From Bin5 sp965218625 (GTDB lineage: Bacteria > Chloroflexota > Anaerolineae > Caldilineales > Caldilineaceae), in assembly GCA_965218625.1 (NCBI GenBank), contig CBDCLG010000014.1:186001-250000 (forward strand): a DNA stretch of 64,000 nt, written 5' to 3'. The notes beneath the pieces are model-generated. The model was not told the DNA's origin. It saw nothing but the letters and a program-made list of their open reading frames with translations, and did not search any database. Position 1 is the first letter of the stretch. Each line of letters opens with the position of its first letter. Positions 35,966 to 43,688 of the stretch are shown here, piece by piece. The position numbers and the translations under genes are program-made.

Positions 35966-37461
35966 TCTGCTACCGTCTCGTTGGTCAGCTGATTCTGGCG
36001 AAAACTGTGCGCGTGCGTCTCGCCGTGCGCGGTCAGGGAGATGAGGTCGGCCTCGACCTGCACCAGGTTTTGGGCGCGCAGCCGGCGCAGGATGCGCGCC
36101 ATCTTCGCCGGTGACCAGCGGAAATGACGGTGGAGCGTGGAAACGGCCAGCTCGTCGCTTTCGGCCGCGATTCCCTGATGATGCTGAATATGGCCGAGGA
36201 CGACCTGATTGTCAAAACTGCGGCGCTGGTTGCGGCGTCGCACCGTGGTCGAGACGAGGCCGTATTTTGGCGAGAAGACCCACGCCGCCATAAAGAAGAC
36301 AAAGATCATCAGCACCATCGAGGCGGAGATCGAAGAGTCCCACTGCTCGGCCAGGTCCAGGCCGAGGAGATCGTTCACGCCGGAAAGGATATCGCTCATC
36401 CGGACGAGGCCGAGGAGGCTGCCGCGAGCGAGGTCGTAGCCGGTGTAGGCGCCGGCCGCGCCGATCAGCGCGCTGTAGGCCAGCATGCGCGGCAGGCGGT
36501 CGGTGAGCAGGTAGGCGGCCGCCGGCGGGATGATAAAGAAGGCGACGACCAGGATCGAGCCGACCGCGTCGAAGGCGCCGACGGCGACGAGGCTGACCAG
36601 GACCATCAGCCCGTAGTGGAGCAGCGTGGGGCGGAAGCCGAGCGCGGCCGCGAGCGTCGGGTCGAAGGTCGAGAGTTTGAGTTCCTTGTAGAAGAGGACG
36701 ACGGCGCAGAGGGTGAGGAGCGTCATCACGGCCATGACGGTGATCGATTTGGGCCAGAAGACGAGGGCCGGCTCAGCCCGGGTGAAGCCGGCCTGCCACA
36801 CCTGGGCCGGGCTGTATTCGCCGCAGTTTGTGCAGATTGTTGTGAACTCGGCCTTCTCGTCGCGGGGGTTGATGCCCAGTTGGCGGCAGTTGGTGCACTG
36901 GCGGGTCAGCTCGGCGCGCGGATCGTCGGGCGTGATCGTCACCGTCTCGCATTCATTGAGGCAGTGGCTGTTGGTATTGGCCCAGGCGACGCCGATTTCG
37001 CCGACCATGACGGCGTCTTCGTCGAGGTGGACGTCATCGACGAAGCGCGACACCATGATTACGGCCAGGGCAAAGAGCAGCGGGAAGGCCAGCCCCAGCG
37101 CGGCGTCCTGTTTGACCAGTCCGGAGCGGTAGATCAGCTCGGTGAGGACGACCGTGGCGACGCCGGCCGCGGCCGCGCCGAAGATCAGCCAGACCGAAGC
37201 GAGCGAAGGCTCGCGTCCAAGCAGGGAGCTCATCACCATGAAGGCGACGACGATGCCCAGGAGCACGGTGTGGCTGATGGCGTCGCTGGTGAGTGACATG
37301 CCGCGCAGGAGCAGGAACGTTCCCAGAAGCGCGCCGGAGACGGCGATGAGCGCGCCGACCAGTGTGGCGGTGTTGCGCGGATCGCGCAGGAAGGCGTTGA
37401 GCTCCTCGCGGGCTACGAAATTCAGCAGGATTTGGATGATGAAATCTTCGAGCTGAAACAT
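35962..37461 (-). CDS. Metal ABC transporter permease (ABC-3 family) with Cys-rich insert and winged-helix tail
   Basis: A 499-residue membrane subunit of a Zn/Mn/Fe-type importer. The start at 37461 (MFQLEDFIIQ) is used; the longer frame reads the neighbouring gene out of phase. The ABC-3 permease core occupies about 1-150 and 235-390 (FLLLRGMSLTSDAISHTVLLG, FYKELKLSTFDP). Between these an unusual insert of about 80 residues carries six cysteines: Cys167/Cys171, Cys189/Cys192 and Cys210/Cys213, the last two CTNC knuckles like a zinc ribbon. After the last helix comes a cytoplasmic winged-helix-like domain (FRWSPAKMARILRRLRAQNL), suggesting metal- or DNA-sensing. Coupled to the MFS gene downstream by overlap. 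Confidence 0.85.
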   Translation of the reverse strand: MFQLEDFIIQILLNFVAREELNAFLRDPRNTATLVGALIAVSGALLGTFLLLRGMSLTSDAISHTVLLGIVVAFMVMSSLLGREPSLASVWLIFGAAAAGVATVVLTELIYRSGLVKQDAALGLAFPLLFALAVIMVSRFVDDVHLDEDAVMVGEIGVAWANTNSHCLNECETVTITPDDPRAELTRQCTNCRQLGINPRDEKAEFTTICTNCGEYSPAQVWQAGFTRAEPALVFWPKSITVMAVMTLLTLCAVVLFYKELKLSTFDPTLAAALGFRPTLLHYGLMVLVSLVAVGAFDAVGSILVVAFFIIPPAAAYLLTDRLPRMLAYSALIGAAGAYTGYDLARGSLLGLVRMSDILSGVNDLLGLDLAEQWDSSISASMVLMIFVFFMAAWVFSPKYGLVSTTVRRRNQRRSFDNQVVLGHIQHHQGIAAESDELAVSTLHRHFRWSPAKMARILRRLRAQNLVQVEADLISLTAHGETHAHSFRQNQLTNETVAE

Positions 37462-37465
37462 TGAA

Positions 37466-37507
37466 GGTCGGTGGCCGGTGGTCAGTTGCCAGTGGCTAGT
37501 TGTCCGT
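37466..37507. repeat. Heptamer repeat locus between the two permease genes
   Basis: Six in-phase units: GGTCGGT, GGCCGGT, GGTCAGT, TGCCAGT, GGCTAGT, TGTCCGT. It spans the intergenic gap and the stop codon of the upstream permease gene, so the last codons of that gene are repeat-derived. Confidence 0.8.
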
Positions 37508-38914
37508 GACCTCGCCGGCGGCGGTCCTGAGTGTGTCGAGCTGGCGTTCGAGCCTGGCCACGGCATCGGCGGGCAGGACCTGGGTGATCTCCTGCTGGCG
37601 GTCTTCGGCGACGGTCGGCAGGTCGAGGTCATCGGCGTACTGGCGGTAGACCGACCAAAGCTGGTGGTTGCGGTCGTCGCGGGCGGCGGCCTCGATGCCG
37701 GCGGATGTGAGCATCCAGGCGCCGCCGCGCGGCTGCGCCTGGCCGCGGGCCTGCAGTTTGCGCAGGCCGATCCTGGCGGCCGCGCCGCGCACGCCAAACA
37801 GGAAGGCCTCGGGCGCGGCGGTGTCGGCCGCGCCGTGGTCGGTGGCGTAGTGGTAGAGGTCCTGCAGCATCGTCCGGGCTGCGAAACGGCGTCTGTCATC
37901 GCGGCGGCGCAGCTGTGTCCAGACGAGGCCGCGCTCCGGCGCGAATGCGAGCGAAACAACGACCAGCAGGAAGGCGACGACCACGATCAGGGGCCCGGTG
38001 GGGATGTCGGCGTCGACCGCGCTGATGATTGCGCCGGTGCTGCCGGCGAATGCCCCGAACGCGGCCGAGAGGATGACCATCTGGCCCAGTTTGTTGGTCC
38101 ACTGGCGGGCGGCGATGCCGGAAGCGATCAGCATTCCCACCATCAGGACCACGCCGGCCAGCTGCAAGCCGAGCACGATCGCCACTACGATCAGAGTGGA
38201 AAGCAACATATTGAGGAGGTTGACGCGGAAGCCGCTGGCGCCGGCGAACTCGGCGTCAAAGGTGATCAGCTTGAACTCCTTCCAGAAGAGGCCCAGCACG
38301 ACGAAAGAGACCGCGCCGACGGCGGCGATCAGCTGCACGTCCCGCTCGACGATGGCGGCGGCCTGGCCGAAGATGAAGGTGTCGAGGCCGGCCTGGCTGG
38401 CATCCGGGCGGGCCTGGATGTAGACCAGGAGCGCGATGCCGGCGGCGAACCAGGCCGCCAGCACGATGCCCATGGCGGCATCCTGCTTGATGCGGGTCGT
38501 GTTGGTGAGCAGGCGGATGAAATAGACGCCCAGCCAGCTGGTCACGCCGGCGCCGACCAGCAGGAGGCCCAGGTCGCGCCCGGCCACCAGGAAGGCCAGC
38601 GCGACCCCCGGCAGTGCCGCGTGCGAAAGCGCGTCGCCGAGCAGGCTCTGGCGGCGCAGGACGGCAAAGCAGCCCAGCACGCCGCTGACGACGCCAAGCA
38701 ATGCGCCGCCGAGAGCGACCGTGCGCAGCGTGTAATCGTACTCGACATGCAGAATAACCTGGCTGAAAGGCACGAACAGCGCCGCGACCAGCGCCGTCGC
38801 CCCGATCAGCAGCCAGATACGCCGGTCTTGGGAGTTTTTAGTTTTTAGTTTCGAGTTCTTAGTGGACACTATTTTCTGCAGTTGGGGGGTGGCCAGTGGC
38901 CAGTCACGTTTCAC
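37496..38914 (-). CDS. Metal ABC transporter permease with DtxR-like C-terminal domain
   Basis: A membrane subunit of about 472 residues. The ABC-3 permease core covers roughly 30-310 (RRQSLLGDALSHAALPGVAL, FWKEFKLITFDAEFAG). The C-terminal 150 residues are cytoplasmic and resemble a DtxR/MntR-type winged helix plus dimerisation region (GIEAAARDDRNHQLW, then VYRQYADDLDL and LPADAVARLERQLD, like 'H.LWE.yl...l.......LE..l'). The GTG at 38914 directly abuts AGGA, and the first 30 residues are translated from heptamer repeats (STKNSKLKTKNSQ), so the true start may lie nearer residue 30. Part of the operon below the DtxR-like operator. Confidence 0.85.
   Translation of the reverse strand: MKRDWPLATPQLQKIVSTKNSKLKTKNSQDRRIWLLIGATALVAALFVPFSQVILHVEYDYTLRTVALGGALLGVVSGVLGCFAVLRRQSLLGDALSHAALPGVALAFLVAGRDLGLLLVGAGVTSWLGVYFIRLLTNTTRIKQDAAMGIVLAAWFAAGIALLVYIQARPDASQAGLDTFIFGQAAAIVERDVQLIAAVGAVSFVVLGLFWKEFKLITFDAEFAGASGFRVNLLNMLLSTLIVVAIVLGLQLAGVVLMVGMLIASGIAARQWTNKLGQMVILSAAFGAFAGSTGAIISAVDADIPTGPLIVVVAFLLVVVSLAFAPERGLVWTQLRRRDDRRRFAARTMLQDLYHYATDHGAADTAAPEAFLFGVRGAAARIGLRKLQARGQAQPRGGAWMLTSAGIEAAARDDRNHQLWSVYRQYADDLDLPTVAEDRQQEITQVLPADAVARLERQLDTLRTAAGEVTDN
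38829..38863. repeat. Heptamer repeat locus inside the permease N-terminal frame
   Basis: TGGGAGT, TTTTAGT, TTTTAGT, TTCGAGT, TCTTAGT in phase. It forms an inverted pair with the array at 38921-38976. Confidence 0.75.
38891..38904. repeat. Two GGCCAGT heptamers
   Basis: Two identical GGCCAGT units in the presumed leader or N-terminal codons of the permease gene, between the two oppositely oriented TTTTAGT-type arrays. Confidence 0.65.
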
Positions 38915-38920
38915 TCCTAG

Positions 38921-38976
38921 AACTGAATACTCGAATCAAAGAACTAAAAACTAAAAACCAAAAACTGAAAACTACA
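38921..38976. repeat. Heptamer repeat locus, inverted (eight AACTAAA-type units)
   Basis: AACTGAA, TACTCGA, ATCAAAG, AACTAAA, AACTAAA, AACCAAA, AACTGAA, AACTACA in phase, overlapping the stop codon of the ATPase gene (38972-38974). With the array at 38829-38863 it could form a long stem between the ATPase and permease genes. Confidence 0.75.
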
Positions 38977-39832
38977 AATCCTCCCTGCCGGCGATTCTCT
39001 GCGCATCCTGCAGATAGGCAACGCGCCCGCCGTAGGTCTGGCGCAGATTGTCGGCGGTGAAGGTCTCTGTGATGGGGCCGCTGGCGACAACCTCGACGTT
39101 GAGGAGCGTGACCCAATCGAAATACTCGGCGGCGGTCTGCAGATCATGGTGGACCACGACAACGGTTTTGCCGCGGGCGCGCAGTTCGCGCATGATGGTA
39201 ATGATGGCGCGCTCGGTGACGGCGTCAACCGCGGCGAACGGTTCGTCCATCAGGTAGATGCGCGCGTCCTGCACCAGGGCGCGCGCCAGGAAGGTGCGCT
39301 GCTGCTGGCCGCCGGAGAGCTGGCTGATCTGGCGTTCGGCGAAATCCTGCATGCCGACCTGCTCGAGCGCGTGCATGGCCGCCGCCTGCTCCTTCTGCCC
39401 GGGCCGGCGTATCCAGCCGAGCCTGCCGTACAGGCCCATCGTGACGACGTCGAGCACCGTGGTCGGGAAGTCCCAGTCGACGCTGCCGCGCTGCGGCACG
39501 TAGCCGACCAGGCCGCGGACCTGCTCGTAAGGCTGGCCGCAAAACTGGACGGTGCCGGCGGCGCGGGGAATGAGCTTGAGCGCGGCCTTGATGAGCGTGC
39601 TCTTGCCGGCGCCGTTGGGGCCGATGATCGCCATCAGCACGCCCTCGGGCACGCGCAGGTCGATGTCCCAGATGGCCGGTTTGCTGTTGTAGGCCACGGT
39701 CAGATCGTCGATCTCCAGGGCGGTTGACGCGGGGTCGTGCGCCGCGCCGCCGGCGGGCGCCTCCTGGGCAGGCGCCTTCTGGATAGGCACAGTCTCAGCC
39801 TGTCGTAAACCAACCCCGTTCTTGATGCTCAC
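38972..39832 (-). CDS. Metal ABC transporter ATP-binding protein
   Basis: The nucleotide-binding subunit of the Zn/Mn-type importer, 286 residues from GTG 39832, which has AAGGAG nine bases upstream. A GTG at 39901 is also in frame and would overlap the binding-protein stop. Walker A GPNGAGKST (71-79), Q-loop region YVPQRGSVDWDFPTTV, signature LSGGQQQR (172-179), Walker B IYLMDEP (192-198) and the His switch VVVHHDL are all present. Short N-terminal Ala/Pro-rich extension. The gene lies between the binding protein and the first permease in one operon. Confidence 0.93.
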   Translation of the reverse strand: MSIKNGVGLRQAETVPIQKAPAQEAPAGGAAHDPASTALEIDDLTVAYNSKPAIWDIDLRVPEGVLMAIIGPNGAGKSTLIKAALKLIPRAAGTVQFCGQPYEQVRGLVGYVPQRGSVDWDFPTTVLDVVTMGLYGRLGWIRRPGQKEQAAAMHALEQVGMQDFAERQISQLSGGQQQRTFLARALVQDARIYLMDEPFAAVDAVTERAIITIMRELRARGKTVVVVHHDLQTAAEYFDWVTLLNVEVVASGPITETFTADNLRQTYGGRVAYLQDAQRIAGREDL

Positions 39833-39897
39833 CGCAGTGCGCTCCTTCAAATGCAGTGCTTGCAGGCGCGCCGGGCGCCGCTCCTCCCGATTCCGCC

Positions 39898-41025
39898 TCA
39901 CTCGCTGCCGCAGTCAACCGTCAGCAGCTCCTGCGGCGGCGCGATTTCGATCTCCTGCGACCAGTCGGGGATGCTGGCGCCGGCGCCCGCGCACTGGTAG
40001 GACTGCAGGATCGTGTAAACGTTCTCGGCGATCATGCCGATGTAGGTGCCGCCAAAAGTGCCGGGCATGCCCATCGCGTCCGAATAGAGCTCGCGCACAC
40101 CGACGCGGGCCGCGCCGCCGCCGGCCACAATCGCGGCCCGCACCGCCTCGATCGTATTGGGCGGGATGCTGCTCTCGACGAACAGGACCGGAATGCCCTG
40201 CTCGATGACGAACCGGACCGTCTCCTGGATGTCGCGCACGCCGGCCTCGTCCTCGGTGCTGATCCCCTGGATGGCGGTCATCTTCCAGCCGAACGCCGAG
40301 CCGAAATACTGGAAGGCGTCGTGCGAGGTGACGAGGTAGCGTTGGCCTTCGGGTACTGAGCGCATGCCTTCGTCGGCCCAGGCAAAGAGCGCCTGCAGCT
40401 GGGCGAGATAGGATTCGGCGCGTGCGATATAGGTATCAGCGTTGTCCGGGTCGAGTTCGGCCAGCGTCTGCGCCAGGTCAGTGGTGGTGAGCTCCCAGTT
40501 GCGCGGGTCGAACCAGAAGTGCGGGTCATCGGTGCCGGCCTGGTATTGGGCGGTGACAAAGCCGCCGATCACGTATCCCGCATCCTTGACCGGCTGCGAA
40601 AGGGTGTAGATCAGGGTACCCTGCTCGCGCAAGGCCTCGAAGACGGCGTCGAACTGTCCTTCGAGATGCAGGCCGCTGTAGATCACCATGTCGGCCCGGT
40701 TCATCGCCCGAATATCGGACTCGGTGGGCTGGTAAAGGTGCGGGTCGACACCGGCGCCCATCAGCGGCGTGATCTCGATATCGGCGACGCCTTCCGACAG
40801 GATGGCGGACAGGTCGCTCGCCTGGGTGGTCGTCGCCACAATGCGAAAGATCCCGTCGGCGCGCACGTCTCCGGACGCGGACGCGCCTGGCGCGGCGCCG
40901 GTATCCGCGGTCGCGTCCGTTGGGCCCGGCCTTTCCTCCCGCCCGCAAGCAGCGACAAGAAGCGCAGTTATGAAAAGCAGGGCAGCAACGCGTTTTGCTT
41001 CCCTGACGTGGAATCGGGCAGGCAT
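39898..41025 (-). CDS. Metal ABC transporter substrate-binding lipoprotein (TroA/ZnuA family)
   Basis: A 375-residue lipoprotein (lipobox LLVAAC, Cys27) of cluster A-I binding proteins. Start at 41025 with GGAGG upstream; earlier in-frame ATGs lie within the operator. The metal site follows the TroA pattern His96 (GVDPHLYQ), His169 (DDPHFWFD), His235 (LVTSHDAFQYF) and Asp316 (YSDAMG). The His-rich loop typical of high-affinity ZnuA is absent, so Mn2+, Zn2+ or Fe2+ are all possible. First gene of a five-gene operon under a DtxR-like operator, consistent with metal-repressed uptake. Confidence 0.92.
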   Translation of the reverse strand: MPARFHVREAKRVAALLFITALLVAACGREERPGPTDATADTGAAPGASASGDVRADGIFRIVATTTQASDLSAILSEGVADIEITPLMGAGVDPHLYQPTESDIRAMNRADMVIYSGLHLEGQFDAVFEALREQGTLIYTLSQPVKDAGYVIGGFVTAQYQAGTDDPHFWFDPRNWELTTTDLAQTLAELDPDNADTYIARAESYLAQLQALFAWADEGMRSVPEGQRYLVTSHDAFQYFGSAFGWKMTAIQGISTEDEAGVRDIQETVRFVIEQGIPVLFVESSIPPNTIEAVRAAIVAGGGAARVGVRELYSDAMGMPGTFGGTYIGMIAENVYTILQSYQCAGAGASIPDWSQEIEIAPPQELLTVDCGSE

Positions 41026-41091
41026 TGCGAGTATCGGTCCTCCAGGACTACCGTTCCCGCGCACGGGCAATTTCCCTTCGCAAGAAAAATT

Positions 41092-41107
41092 TTTAGTCAT
41101 GGCTAAA
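41092..41107. promoter_or_regulatory. DtxR/MntR-like operator box 2
   Basis: The 16-bp palindrome TTTAGTCATGGCTAAA (one mismatch per arm pair) lies just downstream of the -10 element of the metal-ABC promoter, where a bound repressor would block clearance. It resembles MntR/TroR-type sites (T..AGCC..GGCT..A). Regulator not in window. Confidence 0.6.
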
Positions 41108-41114
41108 TTCAAAA

Positions 41115-41128
41115 TAAGGATAGCCTAA
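41115..41128. promoter_or_regulatory. DtxR/IdeR-like operator box 1 overlapping the -10 element
   Basis: TAAGGATAGCCTAA, an imperfect palindrome close to the AGGTTAGCCT core of DtxR/IdeR boxes, contains the -10 hexamer of the metal-ABC promoter. Confidence 0.6.
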
Positions 41129-41145
41129 CTGTCTTCATCTGTCAA
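41117..41145 (-). promoter_or_regulatory. Promoter of the metal-ABC operon
   Basis: Minus strand: TTGACA (41145-41140), 17-nt spacer, TATCCT (41122-41117). It is the best -35 consensus noticed in the window. Transcription would start near 41110, giving a leader of about 85 nt to the ATG at 41025. Confidence 0.8.
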
Positions 41146-41327
41146 GGGGTTTTTGGAAGAAATTTTGGGGAGTGCGCAGCGGCTGGTGGATGTGAGGGAG
41201 GCCCCATCCGCATTAGAGGATTTCAATCTGGGGCATGCGTGCGCCCGAACCGCGGCAAAAGCCTTGATGTCGGGCACGCTTCAGGATATGTACGGGGTCT
41301 TGGAGGTGGATTCGCTCTTGCTCTTAC

Positions 41328-41654
41328 TTAGACAGCGACGCTCAGCCTTCCCTGTCGCGATGAATCCGCATCGCGAATCGTGATTTCTACGTCATGTCCC
41401 AGCTTGGTCAACAAGCGCAGGAGCCGCTCCACGGAGTAGTCGCGGAAATTGCCGCGCAGAAGGCGCGATATGTCGGGCTGGGATAGTCCCAACAGTTGCG
41501 CGGCCTCGACCTGCTTGAGCCTGCGCTGGCGAATGACCCGGTCGATACGGGTAACGAGTTCCGCCTTGAGCAAATGCGCCTCGGCGTCGGCATGCCCCAA
41601 ATCTGCGAATATGTTGCCGCTGCTACGTTCGATTTTCACTTCTGCCTCATTCAT
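41328..41654 (-). CDS. HigA-type XRE antitoxin
   Basis: A 108-residue XRE-family antitoxin. The helix-turn-helix spans about 40-90: RLKQVEAAQLLGLSQPDISRLLRG, split by the usual turn, then YSVERLLRLLTKLGHDVEI, characteristic of the COG5606/HigA2 group. It follows the toxin gene by 8 bp, the toxin-first order of higBA. It should neutralise the toxin and repress the promoter at 42038-42066. Confidence 0.9.
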   Translation of the reverse strand: MNEAEVKIERSSGNIFADLGHADAEAHLLKAELVTRIDRVIRQRRLKQVEAAQLLGLSQPDISRLLRGNFRDYSVERLLRLLTKLGHDVEITIRDADSSRQGRLSVAV

Positions 41655-41662
41655 TGCTAGTT

Positions 41663-42019
41663 CTACCTTTCGCCATAGGTGACCCTGTAGTGCTGCTCCG
41701 CAGCTTTCAGCCTGCGTTTGACCAGATCAATCTCCTGCTTCGGTGTCGATATACGCCGCTTGGACTTTTTCTGGAAGGCGTGAAGGACATATACGGCTGC
41801 CTTGAATCGAACAGTGTACACCGTCCGGTAGGTGCCTCCGTCATAGCGGGAGATGATCTCCAATACATTGGTCCCTACTCCCTTGAGCGATTTGACATGA
41901 CGATGTCTGAGGCCGACTTGGGCCTGATACAGGGCAAAGCCGATCTGATCCTGCACTGCATCCGGAAATTTTCTTAAGTCGGCTTTGCTTGAACCGACCC
42001 ATTCGACAGGCTTGAGCAT
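41663..42019 (-). CDS. HigB/RelE-type toxin (phage Gp49-like)
   Basis: A 118-residue mRNA-interferase-type toxin of the Gp49/COG4679 group: KPVEWVGSSKADLRKFP at the N-terminus, AQVGLRHRHVKSLKGVGTNV and VLEII..DGGTYRTVYTVRF in the core, and YVLHAFQKKSKR near the end, with the family-typical Arg/Lys residues intact. Unlike the pair at the left edge of the window, this module appears complete. AGGA lies seven bases before the ATG. First gene of a two-gene operon. Confidence 0.9.
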   Translation of the reverse strand: MLKPVEWVGSSKADLRKFPDAVQDQIGFALYQAQVGLRHRHVKSLKGVGTNVLEIISRYDGGTYRTVYTVRFKAAVYVLHAFQKKSKRRISTPKQEIDLVKRRLKAAEQHYRVTYGER

Positions 42020-42037
42020 CTTTCAGTCCTATGCTGA

Positions 42038-42066
42038 ATTATAGCGGTTCCGCCATATTTTCGCAA
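42038..42066 (-). promoter_or_regulatory. Promoter of the higBA-type module
   Basis: Minus strand: TTGCGA (42066-42061), exactly 17 nt, TATAAT (42043-42038), about 20 bp before the toxin ATG. The spacer contains GCGGAACCGC, a short inverted repeat that could be the antitoxin operator. Confidence 0.75.
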
Positions 42067-42148
42067 CTACTATTCTAGAGGAAGAGTATACTTCGGCAAG
42101 CCCCCGATGGGGCGCCGAGCTCTGACTCGCGCCATAGTCCCTCAAGAT

Positions 42149-43447
42149 TCAATCCAACTGCCCGGCAGAGGAATCTTCAGACGCGCGCCCGGCAGGATTG
42201 AACCACACCAACGCCGCGCCCACAAACGGCAACCCGAGCGCCAGCAGGTTGATCCCCGGCCAGCTCTCGGTCGGTATGCCCCGCAGCACCAGCGTCGCCA
42301 GGCCGAAACAGACCAGGGCGCAGCCAAGCAGCAGTTGCCAGGCCGGCGGTGTCGCGCCGCGCCGGGTGGCGCCGATGCGCTCGAAGCGGGTGAAGAGTGC
42401 AACGAAGGGGACCAGGACGACTGCGATCGCGCCAAACCACAGGGGACGGGTGAGCCACCAGGCTACAGTGCCGGGAACGATGGAGAACTCGACGTGCGTG
42501 TTCAGGGCCAGTGCGATCAGGAGGATGAGGGCGGTAACGTGCCAAAGGAAGATGGTCATGATCATGCCGTTGATCAGCACCGTCACCGTCCACAGGAAGC
42601 CGCGCGCCAGCAGCCGCCGCGCCGGCTTTTCCAACGCCAGCAGCAGGCCGCTCTGAAATACGCCCAGCGCCAGCAAAGTCACCTTGGGCGGCAGGCTGTT
42701 GCTGATAACATCGCCGCGCACGGAGACCATGCTGATCGGATAGGGACCGAGAAAGACGAGCGCGACGAGCGCGCCGAACCCGCCGGCGGCCCACAGGAGC
42801 GAGCGGCGCGGGGCGGCCATCCGCCCCTCCTGCCAGGCGAAGCCGAGCTGGTGGATTGCCAGCCAGATGAAGAAGTAGTTCAGCCAGCCGAGCGTATGCC
42901 AGCCCGCGCCCAGGCTCAGCAGGTCAACGAGCGCGGCCCCAACCGCGAGTGCCCAGAAGGAGGCGAAGCCGAAGCGTTGCCAGGCGTGGTAGGCGAACGG
43001 CACGAGCAGGACCACGAGAATGTAGATCACGAGGAACCAGGCCGGCAGGAGGGCGAACTGCGAGGCGATTCGGAGTAGAGATGACTCGGCGGATAAGCTC
43101 TCCCATCCGAAGTTGATATTGCCGGTGAAGGCGAGCCCGATCACTGTCCAAACGGCCAGAACGGGCAGGACCGGGATGACCAGCCGTTGCAGCCGCACGG
43201 CGAGCCAGTCGGCATAACGCTGGGACGGCGAAAGGGCCTCGCCTCCTTCGTCCTCCTGCCGCTTCCGGGCCGACTGCCAGCCGAGTCCGTTGACGTAACC
43301 GCCGACGAGGAAGAAGACCGGCATCACCTGGAAGATCCAGGAGAGCCAGCGCGTCCCGGGCATGAGTACCAACGCCTCTGTAATCACAGTATTTTGGCTG
43401 TCCTCGGAATGGAGGGCGATCGCCAGCCAGTGGCCAATGACAACCAA
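42149..43447 (-). CDS. Membrane acyltransferase (acyltransferase 3 family)
   Basis: A polytopic protein of at least 432 residues with about 10 hydrophobic segments, of the family that O-acylates envelope sugars. The nominal TTG start at 43447 falls inside the first conserved motif. Homology-like sequence continues upstream in frame (RYVDFLRAASICLVVIGHW, containing the family Arg and His), preceded by AGGAGG at 43552-43557, but the codon at the right spacing is GTA (43546-43544) rather than GTG. The gene probably starts there with an altered codon. Downstream motifs include VMPVFFLVGGYVNG and IFLWHVTALIL. Substrate unknown. Confidence 0.78.
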   Translation of the reverse strand: MVVIGHWLAIALHSEDSQNTVITEALVLMPGTRWLSWIFQVMPVFFLVGGYVNGLGWQSARKRQEDEGGEALSPSQRYADWLAVRLQRLVIPVLPVLAVWTVIGLAFTGNINFGWESLSAESSLLRIASQFALLPAWFLVIYILVVLLVPFAYHAWQRFGFASFWALAVGAALVDLLSLGAGWHTLGWLNYFFIWLAIHQLGFAWQEGRMAAPRRSLLWAAGGFGALVALVFLGPYPISMVSVRGDVISNSLPPKVTLLALGVFQSGLLLALEKPARRLLARGFLWTVTVLINGMIMTIFLWHVTALILLIALALNTHVEFSIVPGTVAWWLTRPLWFGAIAVVLVPFVALFTRFERIGATRRGATPPAWQLLLGCALVCFGLATLVLRGIPTESWPGINLLALGLPFVGAALVWFNPAGRASEDSSAGQLD

Positions 43448-43688
43448 GCAGATCGAGGCGGCGCGCAGAAAGTCGACGTAGCGGTTGCGCTGCGCCGGCG
43501 TTTGTGCGGCGATGCGGGCGGCCCCAGACCAGAGGAAGATCTCTACGATGCCCTCCTATTGAAAACGACCGCCGCCGGCGGCGATGCGCCGGTCTACAGT
43601 GCCCGCGGCTGGTCGGCGTGAAGCGGGTGCGGGTCGGGGCAGGGACAGGACATGGCAGGTTCAGCAGTCATGCGGCAAGCGTGCCTGC

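Noticed and set aside
37462..37959. N-terminal 166-residue extension of the second metal permease
   Set aside because: It lies in the coding sequence of the first permease in another frame and in heptamer repeats; the MFQLEDF start at 37461 fits the family.
42107..43078. 323-codon plus-strand frame rich in Gln, Arg and Pro
   Set aside because: Antisense shadow of the membrane acyltransferase.
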